DNA of 64,000 nucleotides from CAYVQE01 sp964454005 (lineage in GTDB: Bacteria > Myxococcota > B64-G9). The notes under the pieces are model-generated. The model made no database searches, was not told the DNA's origin, and saw only the letters and a program-made list of their open reading frames with translations. The stretch's first letter is position 1. Every line of letters starts with the position of its first letter. A program made the position numbers and the translations under genes. The stretch is taken from the NCBI GenBank assembly GCA_964454005.1, contig CAYVQE010000001.1, forward strand, positions 95,521 through 159,520, in the 5' to 3' direction. Shown in pieces: positions 24,471 through 32,254 of the stretch.

Positions 24471-24775
24471 GATCGGGCCACCAGGCTCAGGGCGTAGTTG
24501 GCGTACTCGTCGGCCAGCCGATCGACGGCTTCCGGGTCGGGATCGAAGAACGAGACCACCTGGTGCCGGCCTTCCTTGCGCACCTCGATGCGGGCCAGTG
24601 CGCCGAAGGCCTCGGCGGCCTGGACCAGAACCGGCTTGCGGTAGATGGTCGCATCGAGCAGCAAGGTCAGCGCCGCTTCCCGGTCCACCGACGCGGTCCG
24701 CCCGGCACCGGAGGAGGCAGCCGGCTTACGACCCTTACTCGTCTTCGCCTTGGTCTTCGCCTTGGTCGTCGCCAT
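24467..24775 (-). CDS. Second HxsD-like small protein
   Basis: 102 aa from the ATG at 24775 (GGGAGGA six bases ahead); an upstream ATG at 24817 lacks a ribosome site. A Lys/Ala/Thr-rich basic leader (residues 1-30) precedes a ~65-residue domain: Leu-Asp-Ala-Thr-Ile-Tyr ... Val-Gln-Ala-Ala-Glu-Ala-Phe ... Leu-Ala-Asp-Glu-Tyr-Ala-Asn-Tyr-Ala-Leu. That arrangement parallels the neighbouring HxsD-like protein ('Leu-Asp-Glu-x-x-Tyr ... Ala-Ala-Tyr-x-Phe-Thr ... Glu-Phe-x-Asn-Glu-Leu-Leu'). It is likely a divergent paralogue, perhaps the peptide-recognition partner of HxsB. It overlaps the upstream gene by 41 bases and the hxsB-like gene by four. Confidence 0.6.
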   Translation of the reverse strand: MATTKAKTKAKTSKGRKPAASSGAGRTASVDREAALTLLLDATIYRKPVLVQAAEAFGALARIEVRKEGRHQVVSFFDPDPEAVDRLADEYANYALSLVARS

Positions 24776-25196
24776 ACTTTTCCTCCCAGGGCACCGCGAT
24801 GCCGAGCGGATCGTCAAGGTAGTCGAGGTCCCCCTCCCCTTCCGGCTGATCCGGTTCGGGCCCCATGGCCTCGACCGGCTCGGCCGACAGCAGAGCCCGG
24901 CCCACCAACACCTCGCGCAGACCGCTGGTCTGCTCGGCGACCTGGTGGCGCATCAGCTGCTGCAGCAACTCGTTGCTGAACTCCTCGGCCAGCTGCTGCA
25001 ACCCCTCCCCGGCTTGCCCGTCTTTGACCTTGAGGCGCACCTCGAGCTTGCCCCGGCCAGCCCGGGCCAGGCGTATGTAGCAGCGATCTGTGAAGCGGTA
25101 GGCGGCAGCGATCGACACCGATCGCGGGTAGACCTTCTCGTCCAGTGTGAGTTGAACCGCCCGGTCTGCATGGTCTTGGGTGCTTTCGATTTGCAC
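24735..25196 (-). CDS. hxsD: HxsD-like protein of the His-Xaa-Ser system
   Basis: 153 aa, GTG start at 25196. Residues ~14-95 match the HxsD pattern: Val-Gln-Leu-Thr-Leu-Asp-Glu-x-Val-Tyr, Ala-Ala-Ala-Tyr-Arg-Phe-Thr-Asp-Arg-Cys-Tyr, then Glu-Phe-Ser-Asn-Glu-Leu-Leu-Gln-Gln-Leu-Met-Arg, close to the family's Leu-Leu-Asn-Asp-Tyr-x-Leu-Arg-Glu box, and Leu-Arg-Glu-Val-Leu-Val. A strongly acidic tail of ~45 residues follows and overlaps the next gene. HxsD proteins are small partners of the radical SAM maturases with no known activity of their own. First gene of the maturase operon, downstream of a TTGACA promoter. Confidence 0.7.
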   Translation of the reverse strand: MQIESTQDHADRAVQLTLDEKVYPRSVSIAAAYRFTDRCYIRLARAGRGKLEVRLKVKDGQAGEGLQQLAEEFSNELLQQLMRHQVAEQTSGLREVLVGRALLSAEPVEAMGPEPDQPEGEGDLDYLDDPLGIAVPWEEKYGDDQGEDQGEDE

Positions 25197-25211
25197 GGGA
25201 TCCTCGCCTCC

Positions 25212-25228
25212 CCCGATTCGTGATCGGG
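25212..25228 (-). promoter_or_regulatory. Leader hairpin before the HxsD-like gene
   Basis: Perfect inverted repeat CCCGAT-N5-ATCGGG in the 5' leader. Its 3' arm shares two G residues with the GGGGAGG ribosome site at 25213-25207, so folding could limit access. Confidence 0.3.
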
Positions 25229-25244
25229 CGCGAAATCACGCCTC

Positions 25245-25274
25245 AAATTAGGGTGGACGCTCGCGGCTTGTCAA
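25245..25274 (-). promoter_or_regulatory. Promoter of the hxsD-hxsB operon
   Basis: Minus strand: consensus TTGACA (25274-25269), 18 bp, TAATTT (25250-25245) in an AT-rich patch. Same -35 and same spacing as the repeat-peptide promoter; leader about 40 bases. Confidence 0.55.
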
Positions 25275-25339
25275 GCCAACGCCGGCCGGATGACCGGATC
25301 GCCGGGGCCGGCCGGCAGCGGGTCCGGCGCCGGGTCTTG

Positions 25340-25357
25340 AAGCTCCCAAGGGAACTT
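25340..25357 (-). terminator. Possible weak terminator hairpin after the ASH lipoprotein
   Basis: Five bases after the stop: AAGTTCCC-TT-GGGAGCTT, a near-perfect 8-bp stem with one wobble. There is no U-run, so intrinsic termination is doubtful. Confidence 0.25.
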
Positions 25358-25361
25358 TCGT

Positions 25362-28300
25362 CTATTGGGTGAAGCTGACGTTGATCACGTAGTCGCTGCA
25401 GTCGACCAGGGCGCCGACGCGAAAGACCCGAATCCAGTACTTCGAGCTGCCGTCGTGGCACAGCCGCTCGCCGTCGGTGCCGGTATCGGTGGGCACGCAG
25501 GACTTGTCGCCGAAGGGCATGGTTGCGTAGTCGTACTCGATGTCCGAGGCGCAGACCGGGCTGCCCTTGTCGGCGCAGCCGTGGCCGGTGTTGGCCGAGC
25601 GGTAGACGTCGAAGGCGAACTGGTTGTTGGGATTGCCGCTGCCCGGGTCGAACTCGATCTTCAGGTGGTAGTCGTCCGAGAGGTTGTCCAGATCCTCGGT
25701 CTGGTTGTCCAGCGCGCGGAAGGTGTACCAGTCCTGGTCGCGGTTGGTGTCCAGATCGTCCGGCACCAGATTGTTTTGTAGCGTCAGCACGGCACCGTCG
25801 TTCAATACACCGTGGTCCACGATCTCATTGTCGACACACAGGTCCGACACCGTGTCGCCCTGGCATTCGCAGCCGTTGCTGGGGTCGTTGTCGATGTTGT
25901 AGTAGAGTTCGTCGCAGCCGGTCAGCACGCAGTCCGAATCCTGGCAGGCGGCGCTGGCATGGTCGAACAGGCACTCGCGGCCGCAGAAGCCGCAGTGGGC
26001 GGTGGTGCTGGTCAGATCGGTCTCGCAGCCGTTGGGGTTCTGGCCGTCGCAGTTGCCCCAATCGGCCTCGCAGGTATCGACCACGCAGGTTTGATCGACG
26101 CAGTCGGCGGTGGCGTGGTCGAGGTCGCAAACGTTGCCGCAGCCGCCGCAGTTGTTGGGATCGCCCGCGATGTCGGTCTCGCAGTCGATGCCGTCGCCGT
26201 CGCAGTCGGCCCAGCCGGATGTGCAATCGGACACACCGCAGTTGCCGTCGATGCATACCGGCGTGCCGCCGGCGTCCGGGCAGACGTGGCCGCACCAGCC
26301 GCAGTTGTCGGGGTCGGTTTGCAGGTCGATCTCGCAGCCGTCGGCGTCCGAGCCGTTGCAGTTGGCGAATCCCGGCAGGCAGGCCTCGAGATCGCAGGTG
26401 CCGCCCAGACAGCGCGGCACCGCGTTGTCGTAATAGCAGACGTTGCCGCAGCCGTTGCAGTTGGCGGGGTCGCTGTCGGTGTCGATCTCGCAGCCGTCGG
26501 CATCCGAGCCGTTGCAATCGGCATGGCCATCGTCGCAGGCGCCCATGACGCAGATGCCGCCCAGGCACTGCGCCTGGGCGTCGTCGAATTGGCACCTGTT
26601 GCCGCAATCGCCGCAGTTGTCTTCGTCGCTGTCGGAGTGGATCTCGCAGCCGTCGCCATCCTGGCCGTTGCAGTCGCGCCAGCCGGTCAGGCAGTTGAGC
26701 AGCTCGCAGCTGCCGTTGTTGCAGGTGGGCTGGGCGTTGGGGAACTCGCAGGCGTTGTTGCAGTCGCCGCAGTGGTCGACGTCGCTGTCGAGGTCGAAGT
26801 CCTCGTCGGTATCGCAGTCGCAGTCGTCGTCGATGTAGTTGCAGCGTTCGGCCCCGCTGGGATCGCACGGCGTCTCGCAGCCGTCCTGCGCATCGCCGTT
26901 GCAGTCGATGAAGTTGGGCTCGCACTCGGAGCCCACCCCGTAGAGATCGACCTGCACCTCGGGGTTGCCGATGTCCGAGCTGCCGATCAGGATCGCTCCC
27001 AGGTCGTCGCCCAGGCTGGCCGGCAGGTAGTCCACGTCGAAGGTCAGGTTGCCCATCGGGTTCAGGGTGGTGGGCAAGCCGGGCAAGCCGGAGAGCGTGT
27101 AGGCGTTGGACGAGCCGGCGTTGAGGGCGATGCTCTCGACCATCAGTGGACCGATGCCGGAGTTTTGCACGGTGATGGTCTGGCCGACCTGGCGGCCGAC
27201 GTAGACGTTGCCGAAGTCGTGGTTGGCCGGGAAGACGAACACGTTGGGGTCGATGCCGTTGGCCTGCATCATGATGCGGAAACGGCCGTCGATGCCGTCG
27301 TAAACGATGTCGGGATCGCTGGTGTCGACCAGGATGGTGCCGCTCTGGACGCCGTAGGAGGTCGGCTCGAAATGGACGTTCAAGGGCACCTCGAGACCGA
27401 TCGCGATCGGCGCGATGCTCTGAGGATCGAAGGTGAAGTCCAGGCTGCCTTCACCGCGCTGAATGGAGCTGATCTGCAGCGGCTCGCCGCCGACGTTGCG
27501 GATCAGCACGCTCATGCTCACCCGCTCGGCCATGCCGGTGCTGACGTCGAGCTGCACGTCGCCGAAGTTCAGCTCCGGCGGTGCCGGCTCGGTCTCGACC
27601 TCGGCCGGGATGAACCCCTCGGCGCTGATCGGCACCTCGATCGGGCCGTCCTCGGTGGTGTTGTCGATCCACAGCAGGGTCTGCTGCTCGCCGACCGCGG
27701 CCGGATCGAAGGCCAGCAGCAAGCTGATCGCTTCCTCCGGCGCCAGCGGCAACGGGTTGTCCGGCAACGCGGGCAGATCGACGTCGGGCGAGTTCAGGCT
27801 CCAGTCGGGCCCCGGCTCGACGAGCTCGATGCCGGTCAGCGACAGGCCGGCCCCACCGGCGTTGGTGATGGTGACGACCTGCTCGGCGTGCTCGCCGACG
27901 CGCACCCGGCCCATGGCGATCGGGCTGGGCTCGACCTGCAGCGCCCCGACCACCCCCCGGCCGGTCACCGCAACCATCAGGGCCGGGTTGATGGCGTCGT
28001 TGCTGAGCACCGCGATGTTGTCGCCCAGCTGGCCTCGGCTCTGAGGCTGGAACACGACCTCGACGTCGTAGAAATCGCCGTTGTTCAAAAGGCCGGGCAG
28101 CTCCACGGCCGCTCCGTCCGAGTCGAACACGCTGACGCCGAAGTTGGGGTTGCCCACGATCTCCGGCCGCACGTCGTCGATCGTCAGCACCGCATTGCCG
28201 GTGCCCTGGTTGGCGACGGTGAAGGACAGCGGCTGGCTGATGCTGCCGACCGGCACGTCGCCGAAGGGCAGCGCTTGCGGCGAGACCCCTATCCGGGCCT

Positions 28301-28946
28301 CGCCCTTGAACTCGCTCAGCAGGTGTATCTGGACCAGCGCCTCGTCGGGATCGTTGGAGACCACGTCGAGCACGCCGTGATCGGTACGGCCGTCGCTGGC
28401 GCTGTAGATGACGTCGAAGACCATGTCCTCTTCGGGTTGCAGCACCACCGGCAGCGCATCCAGCGTATCCGGATCGATGCTGAAGTCCTCGATGTCGGTG
28501 CCCATCTCGAAGTTGAGCTGCATGATGCGCAGCTCCTCGTCGCCGACGTTGCGCAGCGTCACCTGGCGGGTGACGGCCAGGCCGACCAGCACGTTGCCGA
28601 AATTGAGCTGATAGACGCCGTCGCTCAGGGTCGGCTCGATGACCTCGATGTCGGGTACCGGGCCGGCATCGCCGTCGCCGCCATCGCCGTCGACGCCTCC
28701 GTCGCCGGCGGGCACGCAGATGCCGTCGATGCAGGTCATGCCGTCGGGGCAAGTGCCGCCGTCGGCGCAGGTCTGGTCGACGTCGGTGCAGACGCCGTCG
28801 CGGCAGTACTCGCCGGTCGGGCAGTCCTCGTCCTCGGTGCAGGTGGTCACCGACCCATCCGTTGGCGCGGAAGAGCTATCGCAGCCGGCGCAGGCCAGCA
28901 AGATGACCAAGGAGAATCCAGACAGGTTTCGCATGGTCGCGCGCAT
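25362..28946 (-). CDS. Large lipoprotein: five ASH/choice-of-anchor domains plus six Cys-rich repeats
   Basis: 1194 aa, start ATG at 28946 with GGAG six bases ahead. A lipobox (Leu-Ala-Cys-Ala-Gly-Cys) follows the signal peptide. Two short Cys modules (residues ~35-80, 'Asp-Glu-Asp-Cys-Pro-Thr-Gly-Glu-Tyr-Cys') and a Gly/Asp linker come next. Residues ~98-665 hold five ASH-like beta domains, each with 'Phe-Gly-x-Val-x-Val-Gly' and 'Asn-x-Gly'. Residues ~727-1031 hold six ~51-residue repeats of the form Asn-Cys-Gly-x-Cys-Gly-Asn-x-Cys ... Asp-Cys-Asn-Gly ... Asp-Gly-Cys-Glu. A beta-sandwich-like C-terminal domain (PPC type) closes it. Such proteins are surface-exposed in myxobacterial relatives; binding or adhesion is inferred, not shown. 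Confidence 0.78.
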   Translation of the reverse strand: MRATMRNLSGFSLVILLACAGCDSSSAPTDGSVTTCTEDEDCPTGEYCRDGVCTDVDQTCADGGTCPDGMTCIDGICVPAGDGGVDGDGGDGDAGPVPDIEVIEPTLSDGVYQLNFGNVLVGLAVTRQVTLRNVGDEELRIMQLNFEMGTDIEDFSIDPDTLDALPVVLQPEEDMVFDVIYSASDGRTDHGVLDVVSNDPDEALVQIHLLSEFKGEARIGVSPQALPFGDVPVGSISQPLSFTVANQGTGNAVLTIDDVRPEIVGNPNFGVSVFDSDGAAVELPGLLNNGDFYDVEVVFQPQSRGQLGDNIAVLSNDAINPALMVAVTGRGVVGALQVEPSPIAMGRVRVGEHAEQVVTITNAGGAGLSLTGIELVEPGPDWSLNSPDVDLPALPDNPLPLAPEEAISLLLAFDPAAVGEQQTLLWIDNTTEDGPIEVPISAEGFIPAEVETEPAPPELNFGDVQLDVSTGMAERVSMSVLIRNVGGEPLQISSIQRGEGSLDFTFDPQSIAPIAIGLEVPLNVHFEPTSYGVQSGTILVDTSDPDIVYDGIDGRFRIMMQANGIDPNVFVFPANHDFGNVYVGRQVGQTITVQNSGIGPLMVESIALNAGSSNAYTLSGLPGLPTTLNPMGNLTFDVDYLPASLGDDLGAILIGSSDIGNPEVQVDLYGVGSECEPNFIDCNGDAQDGCETPCDPSGAERCNYIDDDCDCDTDEDFDLDSDVDHCGDCNNACEFPNAQPTCNNGSCELLNCLTGWRDCNGQDGDGCEIHSDSDEDNCGDCGNRCQFDDAQAQCLGGICVMGACDDGHADCNGSDADGCEIDTDSDPANCNGCGNVCYYDNAVPRCLGGTCDLEACLPGFANCNGSDADGCEIDLQTDPDNCGWCGHVCPDAGGTPVCIDGNCGVSDCTSGWADCDGDGIDCETDIAGDPNNCGGCGNVCDLDHATADCVDQTCVVDTCEADWGNCDGQNPNGCETDLTSTTAHCGFCGRECLFDHASAACQDSDCVLTGCDELYYNIDNDPSNGCECQGDTVSDLCVDNEIVDHGVLNDGAVLTLQNNLVPDDLDTNRDQDWYTFRALDNQTEDLDNLSDDYHLKIEFDPGSGNPNNQFAFDVYRSANTGHGCADKGSPVCASDIEYDYATMPFGDKSCVPTDTGTDGERLCHDGSSKYWIRVFRVGALVDCSDYVINVSFTQ

Positions 28947-28995
28947 CACCGACTCCTGGCCTTCGGATCATCCTCCCCGGTGGGGCGGAGACGAT

Positions 28996-29010
28996 CCAAA
29001 ACAGTTTTGG
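28996..29010. promoter_or_regulatory. Perfect 15-bp palindrome upstream of the ASH lipoprotein
   Basis: CCAAAAC-A-GTTTTGG, 7-bp arms around one base, 50 bases before the lipoprotein start. It looks like an operator for a dimeric regulator; no matching regulator is in the window. Confidence 0.35.
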
Positions 29011-29147
29011 GACAAGGCACCTACCTAGAATAGTAGCCCAGGATGGCGAATGGAATCAACAAGACCACAAGACCACTTGCAAAGCCGGTGGCGGCGCCTT
29101 AAGCTGTAGCCGAGCTGGATCGGTTGGACGCAGCGTCGGAGAAAGCC

Positions 29148-29543
29148 ATGGGCCTGGCCATCGGAATCGGTTTGGGAGTGCTGGTCGTCGCTTTTCTGGT
29201 CTACCGGGCCTTCGTGCCCTCGCTCGACGGCCTGGCCGATCGGGCCGTCCGCGAAGGCGACCTGGGCCCCTTGCTGGCGGCCATCGAGAGACGTCCGGAG
29301 AGCGCCCAACCGACGGCCTACAACCACGCCATCCGCCGCTACTGGGACGGGTTCCAGCGCCCGCTGGCGGTGGAGCTGATCCGGGTGCTGGCCACCAACT
29401 ACGGCACCACCCGCATCACCCAGTACTGGCTGCGCCAGGTGCAGCAGGTCGAGCCCAAGCTGGCCCGCGAACTGCTGGGCCAGGAGTTCATCAAGACCTA
29501 CTACCTGCCGGAGGTGGCCGCCCAGTGCGGCCCGGTCGGGTGA
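29148..29543 (+). CDS. Small membrane-anchored hypothetical protein
   Basis: 131 aa from the ATG at 29148 (GGAG six bases ahead); the frame is open upstream to a TTG at 29124. A single N-terminal membrane helix (Met-Gly-Leu-Ala-Ile-Gly ... Val-Val-Ala-Phe-Leu-Val-Tyr) is followed by ~105 helical residues with repeated Leu/Arg patterns resembling a short helical-repeat domain (HEAT/TPR-like). No catalytic motif was seen and I do not recognise the family. It lies directly before a cyclase gene that ends in a similar helical region, so a joint role is possible. Confidence 0.55.
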   Translation: MGLAIGIGLGVLVVAFLVYRAFVPSLDGLADRAVREGDLGPLLAAIERRPESAQPTAYNHAIRRYWDGFQRPLAVELIRVLATNYGTTRITQYWLRQVQQVEPKLARELLGQEFIKTYYLPEVAAQCGPVG

Positions 29544-29588
29544 GCGCGCTGATACGACCGCCGGTCGGCGGTCCTCATTCCAGCCCTG

Positions 29589-29616
29589 TTGGCAACCGCA
29601 TCGGTCGTGGTATCTT
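29589..29616 (+). promoter_or_regulatory. Promoter, near-leaderless, for the cyclase gene
   Basis: TTGGCA (29589-29594), 16 bp, TATCTT (29611-29616); ATG at 29626 is nine bases after the -10 and has no Shine-Dalgarno. Confidence 0.5.
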
Positions 29617-29625
29617 GCGGCCGCT

Positions 29626-31020
29626 ATGCGGACCGAAAACCTGACCATCATCTTCGTCGATATCGCCGGCTTCACCGAGCGCACCGGCCGGCAGAGCCGG
29701 GCCCAGAACGCGGCCTGGCTGCAGCGCTTCGAGCAGCTGGTGATGCCTCTGCTGCGGGCCTTCGGCGGCCGGCGGGTCAAGGCGATCGGCGACGCTTACC
29801 TGTGCACCTTCCCCTCGCCCACCAACGCGCTGCTGTTCGGCATGGCGGCCCAGGACCGGCTGTACGAGCATGCCCGGGGCGTGTCGGCCGACGAGGCCTT
29901 TCGCATCCGGGTGGCCGTCAACGCGGGCGAGGTGCGACTGCGGCGCGGCGATGTCTACGGAGAACCGGTCAACGTGGCCGCCCGGGTCGAGGGCATCACG
30001 CCGGCCGGTGAGATCTGGTTCACCGAGGCGGTCTATCTGGCCATGACCCGCTCCGAGGTGCCGGCCGAGAAAGTCGGCAGCCACGAACTCAAGGGCGTGG
30101 CCGAGTCGGTGACGCTGTACCGGGTGCCGCCCGATCGGCAGTATCGGCTGGCGGCCGAGGGCGGTGCGCTCGACCGCGAAGACCCGGCCGAGTCCGGTCC
30201 GGCACCGCGGCAGCTGCCATACGGCGGCTTGGGCTTGCAGCGAGCCGCCGAACGCGGCTGGGTGGCCGGCCTGAGCGCGGCGCCCGAGCAGGTTGCCCGG
30301 GCCGGTCGGGGGGTCGTCCGGGCGATGGGAGATCGCCTGGGTCGCTGGCCGGCCAAGCTGTGGTGGGCCGCCGGTGGCGGGTTGGTGCTGGTCGGGCTGC
30401 TGGTCCTGCTGGGTACGATCTCCGGAACCTCGGCCTTCGCCGCCTGCGAGCGGGCGCTGGCCGCTGGTCGCCCGGAACAGGCCCAGGCCCTGTTGGATGC
30501 CCATCCCGAATCCGGCTCGCCGGCCGGCCAGGCACTGCAGGCCCGCATCCTGCTGGCCCGGCCCCGGCCGCCGCTGCACCGGGCCGCCGAGCTGCTGCAC
30601 CGGGCGGCCGAGCGCGACGCCGGACTGCTCGGCGAAGACGCGGTGCTGCGGGCGCTGGTCGAGACGCTGGGCCGACCGCGGGCCGCCGAGACCATCGCCC
30701 TGCTGGCCGACCAGGGCGGCGCGGCGGTCGAGCCGCTGCTGGCCGGTACCGGCGACAAGCGCTTCTGGGTGCGCTGGAACAGCGTCAAGGCGCTCAAGGC
30801 GACGGGTCGGGTCGACGAGGTCGACCTGGTGCAGGTCTACATCCTCGACCTGCGGCACGCCGGGCGCTGCTCGCGGCGCAAGAAGGCGGCCCGCAAGCTG
30901 GCCGCGCTCGGCGACCGGCGCGCCCTGGAGCCGCTGCGGCGGGCCAAGAAGCGCGGCTTTTTCGACAACCTGTGCATGGGCGATGCGCTCGACGAGGCCA
31001 TGCGGGCGTTGCAGGAATGA
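29626..31020 (+). CDS. Class III adenylate/guanylate cyclase with helical-repeat C-terminus
   Basis: 464 aa. The cyclase domain is at the N-terminus (residues ~5-165): Phe-Val-Asp-Ile-Ala-Gly-Phe-Thr and Lys-Ala-Ile-Gly-Asp-Ala supply both metal aspartates and the purine-selecting Lys. Asp-Val-Tyr-Gly-Glu-Pro-Val-Asn-Val-Ala-Ala-Arg supplies the second specificity residue and the transition-state Asn/Arg, so it should be active; Lys/Asp favours ATP. A membrane helix lies at ~245-265, followed by HEAT/PBS-like helices with 'Lys-Arg-Phe-Trp-Val-Arg-Trp-Asn'. The order (catalytic domain first, then helix, then repeats outside) is unusual for this family. Confidence 0.8.
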   Translation: MRTENLTIIFVDIAGFTERTGRQSRAQNAAWLQRFEQLVMPLLRAFGGRRVKAIGDAYLCTFPSPTNALLFGMAAQDRLYEHARGVSADEAFRIRVAVNAGEVRLRRGDVYGEPVNVAARVEGITPAGEIWFTEAVYLAMTRSEVPAEKVGSHELKGVAESVTLYRVPPDRQYRLAAEGGALDREDPAESGPAPRQLPYGGLGLQRAAERGWVAGLSAAPEQVARAGRGVVRAMGDRLGRWPAKLWWAAGGGLVLVGLLVLLGTISGTSAFAACERALAAGRPEQAQALLDAHPESGSPAGQALQARILLARPRPPLHRAAELLHRAAERDAGLLGEDAVLRALVETLGRPRAAETIALLADQGGAAVEPLLAGTGDKRFWVRWNSVKALKATGRVDEVDLVQVYILDLRHAGRCSRRKKAARKLAALGDRRALEPLRRAKKRGFFDNLCMGDALDEAMRALQE

Positions 31021-31041
31021 GGCCTGCAGCGGGGTCTTCGG

Positions 31042-32106
31042 TCAGGACTTGGGTCGCGGCCCGCAGATGAACGATCGATCGGAGTGCTCGGCGTCGACCG
31101 GCGGCTGGATGTCCGTCTGCTCCAGGAAGTAGAGCATCAGATACTCCTCGGCCGTCTTCTTCGGCCCGGCAGCCTGCTGGTCCTCGCGGTGGCAGGCTTT
31201 GGCATGGCGTTCGCGGAAGGTGAAGAACATGTCCTTGGGCGTGGCGATGGTCTGGTGCAGCCGCGACAGCGGCACGTCGAAGATGCGGGCCACGTTGTCT
31301 GGGCTGAGCACCATCTTGTCGTTGGCCTTCATCCAGCGGCGCATGGTCTCGAGCTCTTCGTAGGTCGCGTTGAAGACCAGCTCGAGCAGCGCCTGGCGCT
31401 CGTCCTCCGCGATGTGATCGCGGGTGAAGTAATCGATCACCTCCGGATCGCAGCCCTCCCGCAGCAGTGCCAGGATCTCGGTGGTGCCCGACAGGGTGCC
31501 GTAGGTGATGCGCACCCGGGTCTTGGCGCTCCAGATCGAGTTCAGAAAGGGGAAGAAGTCGCTGACCGAGCGCGAGGTGCGATGCTCCCACAGGTCGGCC
31601 AACAGGAAAGTGCCCTTGCGCCGCAGCTCCAACGAGGTGTCCTGGTTGGTGACGATGGAGACCAGGATATCCTCGGCGATCACGGTGAAGACCGATTGCA
31701 GCACGAACACGTTCAGCTCGCCCAGCAACTGCTCGCGCACCTGCCCCGCATCCAGGTGGTGTTCGACGATCCGCGCCAGCAAGCGGAAGAAGTTGAACTT
31801 GGCCATCAGGTAGGCGCGGCCGACCACCGCCCGGGTGGGCATGTAGGCCTCGATGGTGTACGGGTTGGAGCGGCAGATGGCATCGGTCAGGGTGTAGACG
31901 TCGCGGTTCTGACCGGCCACCTGGTGGGCCATCACGATCGAGGGGTAGGCCGTGACCACCTGGCGCAGGCGCACCAGCTGGTCGATCACCTGCTTCAGGT
32001 GACAGGCGGAGTCAAAGGCCTCGTCCGTCCCGATCTCGTCGAGACGAGACAGCACCCGCCCGGCCAATACGATTTCTTCTGGATCCAGCACTCTCGTCTG
32101 GGGCAT
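31042..32106 (-). CDS. Conserved-looking cytoplasmic helical protein of unknown function
   Basis: 354 aa from the ATG at 32106 (GGAG seven bases ahead); an upstream in-frame start at 32169 has no such site. There is no signal peptide or membrane helix. The protein is rich in long amphipathic helices and ends in a short polar tail with two cysteines. Ordinary codon use and an undisturbed frame argue that it is real. No family is recognised. It is convergent with the cyclase gene (21 bases between stops) and stands alone on its strand. Confidence 0.55.
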   Translation of the reverse strand: MPQTRVLDPEEIVLAGRVLSRLDEIGTDEAFDSACHLKQVIDQLVRLRQVVTAYPSIVMAHQVAGQNRDVYTLTDAICRSNPYTIEAYMPTRAVVGRAYLMAKFNFFRLLARIVEHHLDAGQVREQLLGELNVFVLQSVFTVIAEDILVSIVTNQDTSLELRRKGTFLLADLWEHRTSRSVSDFFPFLNSIWSAKTRVRITYGTLSGTTEILALLREGCDPEVIDYFTRDHIAEDERQALLELVFNATYEELETMRRWMKANDKMVLSPDNVARIFDVPLSRLHQTIATPKDMFFTFRERHAKACHREDQQAAGPKKTAEEYLMLYFLEQTDIQPPVDAEHSDRSFICGPRPKS

Positions 32107-32254
32107 GGATCCGCTCCCATGCCCCCCCCAATTCGAGTCGTCTTGGAGACTATCGTCTGCACTCCTCAAACATCAAGGCCTGTTTGCCCTCTCTCCCTCC
32201 AGCCCGGGCGTGCGGTCAGGGCCGCCGGTCCGGGCAGCAATAGCCGGCGGGCGC

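Noticed and set aside
25812..29033. 1073-codon open frame on the plus strand opposite the ASH/Cys lipoprotein
   Set aside because: Val/Ala/Asp-rich shadow produced by the GC-biased codons of the real gene; no ribosome site and no domain pattern.
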